A DNA stretch of 64,000 nt from Himantopus leucocephalus (taxonomy: Eukaryota; Chordata; Aves; Charadriiformes; Recurvirostridae): NCBI GenBank assembly GCA_003993805.1, contig RSEF01000002.1, positions 91,580,138-91,644,137 of the forward strand, read 5' to 3'. Every line of letters begins with the position of its first letter. Positions within the stretch are counted from its first letter, which is position 1. The notes under the pieces are model-generated. The model did no database searches. It worked only from the letters and a program-made list of their open reading frames with translations, and had not been told where the DNA came from. Shown here piece after piece: positions 49,701-62,109 of the stretch. The position numbers and the translations under genes are program-made.

Positions 49701-52700
49701 AACACCAACTCTACTTCCACCTTTTTTCTCTGAATTTCTTTATGAAAATCCAAAGTGTGGCATCAGTAGCATTCAGCAATAGTATTCAGGAATATTTTCT
49801 CTATTTCTTTGCTCCACACAGTTGAAACAGACGTAATACAGATACAGTTACTATATGCAATCAACTCCACTTCAGATAGCACTGAGGCCTCCAGTGCATC
49901 ATCTTGAAATTACTTTGCACAGCTACTGCTCAGACGAAGGAACTAGAGCGCATTCCTTATCTATGTTATTGGACAAGCTTGATGTTCAGTATCTGCCTAT
50001 GTGGGTGACCTTAATCTATGAAAAATGTAAACTGAAGGTGAATTGTTTTGCCATCCTAGGAGAATAGCAGGCAATTCTCTGGCCAAAGAGTAAGGTAGCG
50101 TTTATGTCAGTGTGGCAAAATAAATTATTTTTATATATCTATATGAGCAAAGGAAAAAGATCCCATCTTATCCATAAACGCTCAGCCTCTATAGAAATGC
50201 AGAAATTAAGTAAGTAAGCTTCTAAATAAAATTTCAGAATGAATGACTGGAATAAATGCCCCAAAGACAGATGGACGCTAAAAGCCTAATGGAAAGTTTC
50301 ATAATTACCACACAGTATTTACAGCCTAGTACATCCAAAATAAGCTACTGCTACATTAATTTTATGTGAAATACAGAGAAATAGCTACAATCTCCATTTT
50401 TAATGGGTTTATCTATTAAAAAAATCTATCTATTTGTATAGTTACTCTTTGACCTTATCAAAATACTGTCTCATACCAATTGTGTAAGAAGTCCCCAGCC
50501 TCATAATCTGGCATTGTACAGCAGTACAGTGTGCACTCCAGCATCTAATATCCAACCTCTAATACAAAAACCAAGAAGAGAGCATGACTTAGTAAGTTTT
50601 CTTAGCAGCTCTACTACCCCTCTATCATCTAAAAGAGCATTAGGTTTACTCTTAAACCATGAAAGCACATCTCATACATTCTTGACTACCTGCTGACTTC
50701 TCCAAAAAAAAAAAAAGCTTATAACATAAGCATAATTTTATGCATAAAATTTTTCTTTTATGCTTACACAACTTGGGCACCTGCACAGTATTCTGGAGTA
50801 TATCTTTAATAAAGATTCCATATCCCTGCCCTCATCACAAAAATGCTGTTGAGAGATATCACATAGTGCCTGAGAGTTCTAACAAGTCTGCCACCAAAAC
50901 TGGAGAAGATCATAGCGAACACTCATCATATCCTCAGCTAATGAACAAAGGACCTTTTAAAAATAACATGCATCATTCACATTGCAGGCCTTCTTACACA
51001 GAAAGAAAACCAAACCAGAACGAACTAAAAAGGGTACAAACCCAGTCATTAAATTCCTTTTAATCAATACTTTTAAAAACTTAAAAAGTCATTCAAGTGT
51101 TCTCCCTCCTCCTTCTGAACAAATCTTGCTTTCATATCCTCAGGGAACTTATAAAAACCTCAGAAGTGACCTAGAAGATGCAATATTTTGTAAAAGTAAA
51201 AGACACATTTTGAGAAACAGCTTTTTCCTACAGCAGAAACTGATTCATTGCATCCTTCCTCAGAACGTGAAAAAAGTATCTGTTATTCTCAAAGGAGACT
51301 TCTGGATGCTCCACAGAAAAAAAACCAAAGCAAAACAAAAATACATTCACAGAACACTTAAGGGAGAAAGGAAATGTGTCATAAGAGAAAGGTTGAGAAG
51401 ACCTCACCCAGAAGACCTCTGAGTCAAAAGAAACCTCCCTTCCTCTCTGAAAGATGATAAAAAAACATGCACTTGTATCTTGTTGACTTCTAGTAGACAT
51501 TTCTGGCTTAGGTGTAACCTATGAAAGGGAGATAACTAATCTGAGTCCATCCACCCTTTTTCTGAGTTCTGGGCTCCTTATTAAAACAGAATACAACTGT
51601 CAGATGGTCTCCACCATGAATGGTTCGTTACCTTTCACCTTATACAGAAGCACAGGAAAAAAAAATTAAGGTAAAAAGGAAGAAAATACCTACAGCACAA
51701 GTCTATTCTGCTGCAGTATAAAAATCAAACAGCCTCCTCCCCCAAGTACGACTATAATAATTTGTACAAAAGTAGGATCAACCAACTAGGCAAATCCAAA
51801 GCCACTTGAAACTTTCTCTCAAGACACAGGACTGACCAGAGTGGAGTCTTCACAACAATGTATTACAGCAGATGCACGAAGGAAGAGGTAAAAAACAGTA
51901 AGCTGGTAAGAGTAGAGTGCTTACAGAAGTGATCACAGCAGATGTAAATAAAGCAGCTTATAGACATCTGCCTACGATAAATCTCAGTTCTGTAGCTAAC
52001 TGTGGTAGATGTTCTCATCCAGTTATGATTCTTCTGTCCCTCAGCTTCCCTACAATTGCAGTGCCTGCTGGTATCATGCCTCTCCCATAAAATGATGCTT
52101 CTGATGTTCCAAGAAAATTTGTGATGAAAAAAGGCTGTCATCCACACAAACACAGGTTCTTTCTAAGCACTCAGCTGTTTCTCAGAAGGAAAGCCAACTC
52201 CAGAGTACTATTTGAAATACCAGATTTATCTAAAATACCCAGGGACAAAGCAGATTTGAGAAACTTTAAATCACAGGGCACACAGAGCTCTACTAATGGC
52301 ACCTTTACCGACACAGCTGTGCATACTAGGAACACACCTTACTCTACACTGTTCTACAGGATCTGTATCCATTGCTTTAGGGCTTAATTTGCAGCCACAG
52401 GGAAATATGTCATTTTGAAAAACTGAGCAGAATAGCAGTAACAGCATGATTTAATACCAATCAAGATCATCCTTGCAGTCAGCTAATCTGTGGCATTAGA
52501 TTATGAAGAAGTAAAGTGGAAGACTGGTAATCACTTTGTGCAAATATTCAAGAAAGATATCTGTGCAAAAAACCCTGCTATGCTGGGGGACATCAGTGGA
52601 AGAAATGTTTGCTTTGCTCAGATTTTTATATTAACAATCTCAATTTAAACTCCTTTTGCAACAGAAGGTGGCACAGTGAAGAATAATATGATATTAAAAT

Positions 52701-55700
52701 CACAGTGGCCAGATACTGAGTTGCTCAGCAACCAAACGTAGCTTCTGACATCTTAAAAGTTCAGAAAACGTCAAGCTACAAACTCAGCTTCCTAATTATG
52801 GGCAGCCAAGCTAACTATTTCTAAAAATCCTGGCCACTGTTTTAAAATACATTTTACTTCTAAGGAAGATAATGAGTCACATTTCCAAGTGGCTTCCAAG
52901 TCCATGCCTGCAGCACACACACATACACATGGGAAATTTGAGAGCTGCAAATTCAGGGACTGATTCTGGAAATTTGGGTGAGTATATGGTCTAGTAAGAC
53001 TTTGAAAAAAAGTAATGTTAATTATGATTTCAATATAATTTTATTCATATATTTCCTTCACTGCCTGTCCTTTATATTTGCTACTTGAACATTATTCTGT
53101 GGTTCTTTCTGGCCAAATGTATTCTGGGTATGTTTTCACTCTACGTTGTGCTAATTTGCAACATCATTTAAAGTATTTCAGGGTTGTCTGCAGATGGACA
53201 CAAATTCAATGGCTTCCAGCAGGACATTTCACTGGAGTATTTCCTCCTTTTGACACACTCTTAATATGCTCAATCAACCAGAGGGGACCTAAGCTTTCAA
53301 TCACTGGTGTATTCTATTTATATTGGTTTACATATAATGGACAGTGAGTATTACTGTAACACAAATTCTCCTAAGAGAACGGCATCCCTACCAAAGGCAT
53401 GAAAATTCTATTAAATGCCTAGGATGCTCAACCTAGTGTCCTGCCAGCTCCGTGGCACTGCTACCAATGATTGCCAGCAGAATCATAACTCTTTCAAGTG
53501 CAATATGCACTGGAACAGGGGAACATATGTCACAGGAAGCTGTTAACTCCAACAGGAGTACAGAAACACTTGAAAAGGAAAAAAAAAAGAAAGAAGAAAA
53601 ATCCTATGTGGTGGTCAATATTAGAAATCATCAACTAAGATGGAAAAAATAACATTTCCTCTGCATTTCCACATTTTTAATTTCCTTACATTTAATAAGA
53701 TGTACAGTAAATACTGAAAGTATCTTCTATATACAAACAAGAAATTTGGCAAAGTTTTAGTATGAGTACCTTATTTTCTCCAGGAAAGATATGAAAGTCT
53801 CATTTTTATTTGTTCATATTAAAATGATTCTCTTAAAGCTGAACTTCTCATTTAGACATAAAATTGGTCAAAAATAAAATGGAGGTAAGGAGAAAGAAAC
53901 CTGCCAGCAATGATCTGAGTAAGCCTGTGACTCTCTTTGGCTGCAATATTCCTTTTTATTCATGTGAGTAAGTCTCTTCAACGAATAAGTTATTCTTGGT
54001 GAGAAAACATCAGCCTTGATAAAACACTGGGGGCAAGTAGTATGCTCTAAAGTTATGGTCTTGACCGAGAATGGGGAGTCAACAACTGTCCTCAGCAGCC
54101 CAAGGTTGATATCTAAATGGAGAAGAAAGGAATGTACAAAGCAGGACAAAACACACAGTATGTCACATATGGTAGTTTGTCTACAGGAACCTCCAGGAAA
54201 CAATATAAACATGGAAATAAACCTGAGAATTGTGTTGGTTTACAGTGGAACCTTCTGAAAGTGTGAGGCCAGTTCCTCAACCTGCACTAAAAGCAACAAT
54301 ACAATTTTTATTTAAACCCACTGTCTTATCATATGACAACTAAGATTAAAATCTATGACACAAATGTTAGAATATTGTATCTGTTATATCACCCTATTTT
54401 TCTATTAGTACAGGCATTTGACTGGCTAGTAACAAATCCCAGATGCCTCCTGTTACATCTACATATTATATGAAAGTGCTTCTGTTCTGAAAATCACAGC
54501 AGCTGAAATAGCACACGGCTCCTTTATCACAGTCTACAAGTTGCATTTCTGGCTTCTGAAGTTGACATGAGAGCTATTATACAGATGAAGGCACTGAAGA
54601 GCCCTCTTCTAATTCTGATGTTGTCTCCAAAAAGCCTCATGATTCTGTTCTGAATAAACCACTCCATTTCATAGAAAAGGCTCTTACAGAAAGTCCCTGA
54701 GGCCTTTGTTATCATCCCCACTCACTCCAATTTCTGTATTTTCCCATACATGCTAAAAAAAAAATTATAAAAATTATTGCCATAAACTAATTTGCCAGTG
54801 CATAATATTCTTGACCTCCAAAAGACTCAAATACTCACTTCTACGGTTCTTCTAAGAAATGACCCAAACACACTTCTTTTTCTTCTAAAGAGAGGTCACT
54901 GAATAAACTTCTGAGGAGATGCATTGAATTCTGCCAGACTTCACATGTGGCTTTTCGCTGTGTGCTCTGTCTACAATGGCATACTCATACAGGTTTTCTC
55001 TTAAATATTTTGTCTATATGGTACATGATTTTTGGGGTAGGAACTCAGTTTACACTATGGCTACAGTAAGGTGGCACCAAATTCTGCTAGCACATCATCT
55101 AGAGTGCTGTGACAGAAAACAGAGAGTGTTTGCAAAGGAAGAGTGTTTGCTTACCCCCTACACTTCAGAAAGGAGGGGACCTCCTTGCTTCTCAAGCATC
55201 CAACCTTCTGGATTTCATACTGGAAATGTTACCATACCCTGGTCTTTTGAAGAATATTTTTTTCAAGTGACTTCTCATTATTGTAAATAGCATCACTTGG
55301 GGGATGTTTAAAAAAAGAAGGGGGAAGTCTCCAGGGAAGAAATCTGTAGGCTCCTTTCTTTGACTCTGCATTCCTTTGCAAACTACTTAGTGTATGTTCA
55401 GAACACTCTGAAACATTGTTCATTTGTGCTCTGAACAGAAATAAGTATTTTCTAGAGGAGATTTAAAACACTTATGGAGGGAACACTACCGTTAAATAGA
55501 CATGGAAAACTAATGACGCTGCACTAAAAAGTGATTAAAGTTACTGCAGGGGACTTACCCTCAAGGGGAGGTTAATTATTGTAAGCCCCACAGAAACAAA
55601 AGCTGCAATATGGTAAAATTATATTGCAGTAATCTACCTGTTTAGAAAAGCCAGTGAAGAAAATCTAAATCTAAAGCATAAATTAAAACACCCCAGTCTT

Positions 55701-58259
55701 CATACATATGGAAATTTCTGGTTGCAACCACTAGGCAGGGAGATGAGAGATATATTCCTAAATAATCATCTGTGCTGTAAAGAAAACCGAATACCCTGGA
55801 ACTTAACAATGGGTTAAAAACAGCAGGCTTATTGGGTTGCAAAGTCAAACTACAGGTACTCATAACAGCTACCGTATTCGCTTTTCTACACAACTTTATG
55901 GAACCAGATAGTTAAAATGAAAAAACCTTCTGAAAGTTCAGAATACCACCTTTTTAATTTTCTATTAATGTGCTAGCTTCACTGGAAATAAACATGTTCC
56001 CCTTTTGCAGGATCTTCCTGTTAGTAACAGTTGCACATAAATAAAGTTTTCTAAACAAACATCTTATCTTTTTATGGAAGGAAGTCCATTAATAAGGAAT
56101 TGACGTCCTTCCCTGAAAAAAAAGATCACTGTTAATTCTTTCCCATAAACTAAAGAAATAAACTTACACCCTGAGATTTTTTACTCTATTTTCACAGCAA
56201 ACTGGATAGTCTGCACGTAGATAAAATAGAACTGTTTGGGTATTCTTATAAACAATATCCCTGTTGCTACCTTGCCACATAATACTGAATAATTAATTTC
56301 TTTCTTCAGTTCTTGATTGCTTCATGGAATTTGTGCTTCATTTCAACTGTACTCCACACATTCTTGTTTGAACTACAGGGCAGCCTGTGAGCAACCTTCA
56401 GCATGGGAGCTTCAGAAGCACACCATAGCTGTTTAATATTTTGACCTATGCAACCATTTTTGGAAAGATGTCCTTTACCCAACAAATGCAGCCAAACAGA
56501 CTCTAGAAACTGTGCTTGTAATTTACTGTGCTCTTCACTGGCTTTGTCAGCTACATGAGAGTTCTATTGCCTAAAATTAACTTCATCATGGAAAATCCTC
56601 TGACACAACCTTCATCTGTTTCCCTTCTTCAGCTTTTCCTTTAGACTAAGAGAATTTGAAGTTGACACTGTACGTTATGTTACTTGCAATAAATAAAATA
56701 AATACTTTTCTCCCAATGGCTTCAGAAAAACAGCACTGGAATCTATTTGCAACAGTGATGAAAATAGAAATGTTACCATGTTTAAAGTGAGTTTAGATTT
56801 TTCAATGGTTTTTTGCAACACAATTTAAAAATCTCAATGCCACACTGCATGGAGATAAGCCTAAGAGTATAGCAGAAAAATACAGTCTGTGATTACCATA
56901 CTTGTATAAACTTAAGAGTTTGTGAAAAGATGTATGAAAAGATCTACTTATCTTAAACACATTAAATGTTTAACTCGGGGGGACAAAAGAAACCTCATCA
57001 AAATATTTACAGTAGAAATTTCAAAAGGAAATTTTAAAAAAGAAAGTGTACCAAATGTTGCAAGAAAACATGGTTGTTCCTCTTCAGTTCTGTCTATAAA
57101 TGAGTGCTATTTCAAAGGAAACTATTCCAATTTTGAAAGATGAAACACCGCTGTGTTCCAGCAACCACACTTTTAGCTATCCTAAGAATGAGAAAATAAG
57201 ATTCCACAATCCTTTACCAGGAGCATGCATCAACTTTGCTTACACAATGCTTCACTGGAGAAGGCACTGAACATATGTCTTAATGCAGATAAATAAAAGA
57301 GTGACAGGGAGTGAGACTGAGCACTAGACTCCTCCTCCTCCACTATACTGAACTCAAAGATTCTTTCCTGACTCCTTTTTGCACTAATACAGCTCTCTTT
57401 CCAAAGATCAGCCTGCTACAGAGGTGACAAGTCCTAAGCAGATAGAGTCAGTCCACATTACACAACCCTAAAGGTATTGGTTCCTTGCATTCTTATTTGG
57501 CATCCATATATAGCTTTACACACTGACTTTTACAGTTTACATTGAGAATGTAATACTTTTTGTTGATGGTGGAACCAGAAGTCTTAATGTGCTTGCGCGT
57601 GTTTAGTAACACACATGCCTGAATGTCACTAGAAAAACAAAAACGATTTCCTTTTCCCTTAACTCTATTCTTTTCAAAGGGCTAGGTCCTCAGAAAGGTT
57701 TTCCCCCATTTCTGCTTAATTCTCGATAACTGTATTGTGGAACAGTGACCTTTTTTAAAAGCAAAAACAGAGCACTGCTTTAAAAGGTCACATGGCAGAA
57801 CTCAGAAAGCAGAGCAGATCTTCAAGTATCCCACGGCAGCACTGGAAATAGGGATGTAGGCGACAGCCTGACAAGTATCTCGGCAAAACAGCACACTGAA
57901 GATTTTTGTCAGGCATTAGAACTGTCAGCCATTTTCCAGGACTGCCCTGGCCAGTTAGAATACCCACTCACCCTATAGTTTCCAGCTTTTCTACCTTACT
58001 TTCTCTTCACCCTCCTTCTTTTATCATAATTCCTCACAAAACTTTTCTGATTCTTGACACAGGAGAAAGCTTGTGGCAGTCTCAAGAAAGCTCAGTGAAC
58101 TCCCAACACTTTTTGTAATTTTATTTTGTAAGATCAAGAGTTTTGGTGAGCTGTAGTTAATGGCTAGCCAAAATATCGGTGAATGACTTTAGCTGTGATG
58201 AATGAACTGATGGTAGCCAGTATAAAGCAAAGAAGCCCATTCTGTGGTGTCACTGTTAC

Positions 58260-58454
58260 CTGTGCTGCTGTCTTTTCTTGTCCACTCATCTCCACGTTCT
58301 GCAACGCAGGTGTGACAACTGGTGGAGGAGGTGCTCTGCGCTTTTTGACTTCTGGGTTTGCTGTCATTCCTGAGATGTTACCAAGGGACAGTGATGGACC
58401 CAGGCTACTGGAACGAGAATTCACCGAAGGGGAATTTGGTGCTGTGGAAAAACC
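58260..58454 (-). CDS. COBL: COBL internal exon with first KRRAP motif
   Basis: This exon encodes 65 residues of cordon-bleu, an actin nucleator that promotes neuronal branching and shapes F-actin. It opens with [10 protein letters not shown], continues through [12 protein letters not shown] and carries KKRRAPPPP near residues 37-45. Mammalian COBL has the same order ([28 protein letters not shown]), which identifies the gene. KRRAP motifs are the known SH3-binding sites of COBL for syndapin/PACSIN. The acceptor reads TTTACAG before GGT and the donor reads CAG followed by GTAACA, so both ends are phase 0 and the length is 195 bases. The minus-strand frame stays open a little way into both introns, but the protein match stops at these splice sites. 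A 12-base direct repeat lies just upstream of the acceptor. Exons encoding the N-terminal part were not found and must lie to the right of the window. Confidence 0.93.
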
Positions 58455-58461
58455 CTGTAAA

Positions 58462-58486
58462 TGGATTAACATCTTGGATTAACATC
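58462..58486 (-). promoter_or_regulatory. Duplicated candidate branch-site element before COBL acceptor
   Basis: The 12-base sequence TGGATTAACATC (plus strand) occurs twice, separated by one base, starting 8 bases upstream of the acceptor boundary. On the transcribed strand each copy contains GTTAATC, which fits the loose vertebrate branch-site pattern yUnAy. The distal copy lies about 21-32 bases upstream of the exon, inside the usual branch-point range; the proximal copy is probably too close. The direct repeat is visible; the branch-site role is inference. Confidence 0.4.
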
Positions 58487-59140
58487 ATTTTTTAAAAACA
58501 ATGGGAAAGAAAGAAGAAAAACAAGACACATCTGGTTACCGTTTAAACAATGATATAAATAATCATGTATGTTCCTCTGCCAAACTTGCTGAATTGCAAA
58601 CTGTAACTTTTGGAAACTTCTAAAGGTCAATTGGAACAAAGCTTACAGGCAACATTAATAAATCAGGAGGCACAATGAGCACCTACTGCAGTTTAACAGT
58701 ACTATTGATGGGAATGCTAGTGCTGCTTCATATTTAAAATATAAGCTTCAACAAGAAACATAATTACAGTTATTCAAATGCATTTGCAGTGGTATTTCAA
58801 TTACAAGCAATACACATTTCTGAAAGCAACGTTTACTCTTAAATGAGAACACTGTATTAATCAAATTCTGTCTGTGTCCTACTCGTCTATTTTATTATCA
58901 ATCTGCCTGATTTACCTGAGTCTTCTCTGCAGATTTATGTAAGAGAAACTCTGCTGCCACCAAACTATTTCCAATTTACATGAACAATCAAGCATAATCA
59001 TTTACAGTCTATAGAAAACAACCATTTAACCTGGTCAAAAGAAGTCCTACTGACAGGCCCCACTCTGGATTTTAACAGGCCCAGACCCAAGGGGAAGCAG
59101 AAACTATTTCAATAATTCCTTAATGTTAAAAATTATCTTA

Positions 59141-59200
59141 GTTCTCACTGAAGACTTCATAAAAATCAATGGAAAAAGTTTCACTGATTTCAGTTCAAGG
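59141..59200. repeat. Palindromic ancient repeat copy D
   Basis: TCTCACTGAAGACTTC, then ATCAATGGAAAAAG, then TTTCACTGATTTCAG fits the central part of the element with an insertion on the left arm. Confidence 0.4.
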
Positions 59201-61865
59201 CTTTAATACATTTTTATATTAATATACAAACAGAAATATGTGCAGTCATATAGTAATAAATCTACAAGCAGGAAAGACTGGGAAACATGATTGCTTGAAA
59301 ATGTGCATTTTTAATTTAGTTTTGACAAATTCAACATAATTAATTTTTTGAATCTGCTAATAAAGATCTTGCAAAAACTTTTCTCTCAAAACCTGTGAGT
59401 TACCTTTTGCTATTTTTAATTAAGAGACGCTTCCATATTTAATTGAAGATATTACTTTGTAATTAAGTTATGAGACGGTCACTTCTTCTCAGAAATGGCT
59501 TCTGTGAAATCACCACTGATACCAGTCCACCATGAGCTGGAGTAGGATACCTATTCCGGAAGCACATGCTGACAACCATGGTTGGTAACACTGTTCTTAT
59601 CACAACAGAACACGCTCCTGCACTGGCAAAACTCACCCATCGAGGACATAAAGCTCTCAGGTGGAATTTTGTCCAAGACCACAGAATACATACTGGCAGG
59701 AAACTGAAGGCCACCACAAATCCTATCACTTTCCAAATAAAAGAGGTAGTTCTTTGAAATGAAGTTCTCCAATCTGGAAAGTGCTGGAAAATGCTTTGCC
59801 TCAACTGTATGGCTGCCTTGTTGTGGTGGATATCTGGACTTCCGTAGGAGTGTAACTTGCATTGAATTTGACTCGTGACATGGCATGATAATTCCTTTCC
59901 ACAAGTGTCAAGAGCAATCTCAAGTAAAAATTAAAACCTTCGGGCAGCAAGCTCAAGAAGACAATTCATTTGATTTTAGGACTGATGAAGAAGCACTGAT
60001 GAAGCATAAAGAGCTAAAATATATAGCAATGCAAAAAGATATATGTCATACAGGTTCCTGATTGCCTGGTAAAGTTCAATGTTCTATAGATTCCTGTGAA
60101 AGCAACTGAAAATGCTAACTGCAGACAGCAAACTAATTTGTGTCTTGTCCTGTATTTACTATGCATGTGATAACGATCACTGACTTAAAACTATCAGCTG
60201 AACGCTTTTATTAGCTTCCATGTTGAACACTGCACAGCAGACTTCATCTTGGAATAGTATATTTAGCACAAACAGGGCACGTTACCAGTCTTCTCTGACT
60301 GACCAGAGTTTTACTGAAGGATTAAAGCAGTATTTCCTACATCTTCTTCATCGCCAATTTCTCTGAACTGAATAGCATCAATAGCTTCTTCACCTTTCTA
60401 ACAAATGAAGAAAAAAGCTCAAAGCGGAAGGTGGGGTTTAAAAGATTAGGTCTAATCTTGTAAAGAAATATACTCTTTTATTTGCCCTATTATCTTGGGC
60501 AGTGGAAAAAATAATGATCTCATCTGTAACCTACAAGTTTTAAGTCATTCTCAGTGTATATTGTACCTGGTTCTATCAAATAAAGCTTGTTTACTCCCAG
60601 AGAAATGACAGGGTTCACAGGCTGAAATATAAAGTAGTCTCCTCTTTTCACACACTTATAAAATGACTGAACAAAAGAATTTAAAGGTGTATTCTACAGG
60701 TATGCTTTTGTGACTGTTTCAATTCTTTGATTTTCCTTGCTGGATAAAAAGGTTGAGAAATTTTGTTACAGAGATTTAAAGATGTATACAAATAATAAAA
60801 AACCCCTAAGACTTCCCTCCCAGCATTACAAACACAGGGTACCAGTAAGAAGACAGGATGCATCTAGGTTTAAATTAACATCCTATTCAATTCTACCGCA
60901 AGGTCTTGTGGCTGAAGAGCTATACGAATTCTCTTGCAGGCAACAGATCACTGTGAAGGAATACAGTGATGAACAACTAAACATTTTAAACCTGTTTGGT
61001 TTTTTTTTTTTTTTAAAGCTTGGATTTCCTAACAGAAGATACAGGGAAAAAATGTAATACTTACATGACATTATAAACAGTTTATAATAAAAAGACTTTA
61101 ATGAAAGAAAAATTAAAAACCTTGGAAATTCATCTATGTTTTCTCTTCCAAGACCAAACTTTACATCAATCCCATTATTTACTGACTGAGCATTTCAAGA
61201 ATGCTCATGTGAAGACTCTTCCCCTAAAATAAAAACTCGCTACAGCTTCCAGGGGAATGGAATGAGGACAACTTCAAAGTAGTTTTGAATGTCCCATCAC
61301 TCAGCAACGAGAGCTCTGTCTAACTGGAGGCAGACCTTCTCCCATGTGTGTAGTCTTCATTATCTTTAAGAGAAAAAATAATGTTGGACACAAACCACTG
61401 ACACAAGTGTTTCTGGCACGACTCGTCTTTTCTTGTAAACCTAATCTAGAGAGACAACGCCTTACGCAGCTTTTATATTTTATGTTGTGTTAGATGCAGT
61501 GCAGCTTCTTTCCAAATCACTGGATTTTGGAGGGTTTTTTTTAGGCAGGTTAGCAAGGCAACTATTAAGAGCATACAACATTAATTAAGCAAACTTCCAA
61601 GGACCTGGTATGTATGTGCCATTTACCCAAACCATCTCTCATTTCTTGCTGCTTTAATTTGTTATCAATGGATCAATGTAAGTGGAGTTACTGAAATTAC
61701 AGCAGTGTAAGTGAGAGGAAAGCCAAGCTCAAGTATTGTAGCCAATGTAGTCGGCTAAAAAAGTCAGCTCTTATCCTCTGTTTCATTTGACAAGCAGGTT
61801 AGCAAGAATGTTCTGCTCAGAATCAAAATCAGTTCCTACAATCCACGTGTTTTGTAACTGCATTG

Positions 61866-61907
61866 CAAAAACAAAAAAGAAAAAGAAAAAAAAAAAGAAA
61901 AGAAAAA
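61866..61907. repeat. A-rich low-complexity tract
   Basis: The tract consists of runs of As broken by single Gs. A short open frame reads through it as poly-lysine and is not a gene. Confidence 0.8.
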
Positions 61908-62078
61908 TCATGTCAGAAAAAAAATTTCATGGCAATGAATTACATAGAGAGCTTTTAAAAATGTCTCCCAACTTGTAAAATCATAGTCTTTGGCAGACCA
62001 CTAGTGTTAGAGCACTTTGCTAGCAGTTCAAACAACCATTAAGTAATGCAAACTAGCAATAAAAAAGAAATAGTTTCC

Positions 62079-62109
62079 TTCCCCCCTCCCACCCCCCTGC
62101 CCCCCCCCG
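62079..62109 (-). repeat. C-rich tract, potential G-quadruplex on the COBL-sense strand
   Basis: Runs of 6, 3, 6 and 10 Cs are separated by one or two bases on the plus strand. The complement has four G-runs of at least three with short loops, the classic quadruplex pattern. Because COBL is transcribed from this orientation, the G-rich version would be in the pre-mRNA. Confidence 0.7.

Larger units (their letters stand above)
34639..58259 (-). other. COBL: COBL intron between the two KRRAP exons
   Basis: This 23.6-kb intron contains a solo ERVL-type LTR (39525-40064), a GC-richer open frame (42348-42578), an 11-bp perfect hairpin (47866-47891) and an old CR1/L3 LINE remnant (48450-49700). 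Two open frames of about 145 codons on the plus strand (43853-44290 and 50982-51422) look like chance frames. Nothing else in this long AT-rich stretch could be assigned. Confidence 0.8.

Noticed and set aside
50982..51422. 146-codon plus-strand open frame rich in Lys and Arg
   Set aside because: The composition reflects A-rich sequence; no domain or family pattern is visible, and it is opposite in strand to the gene.
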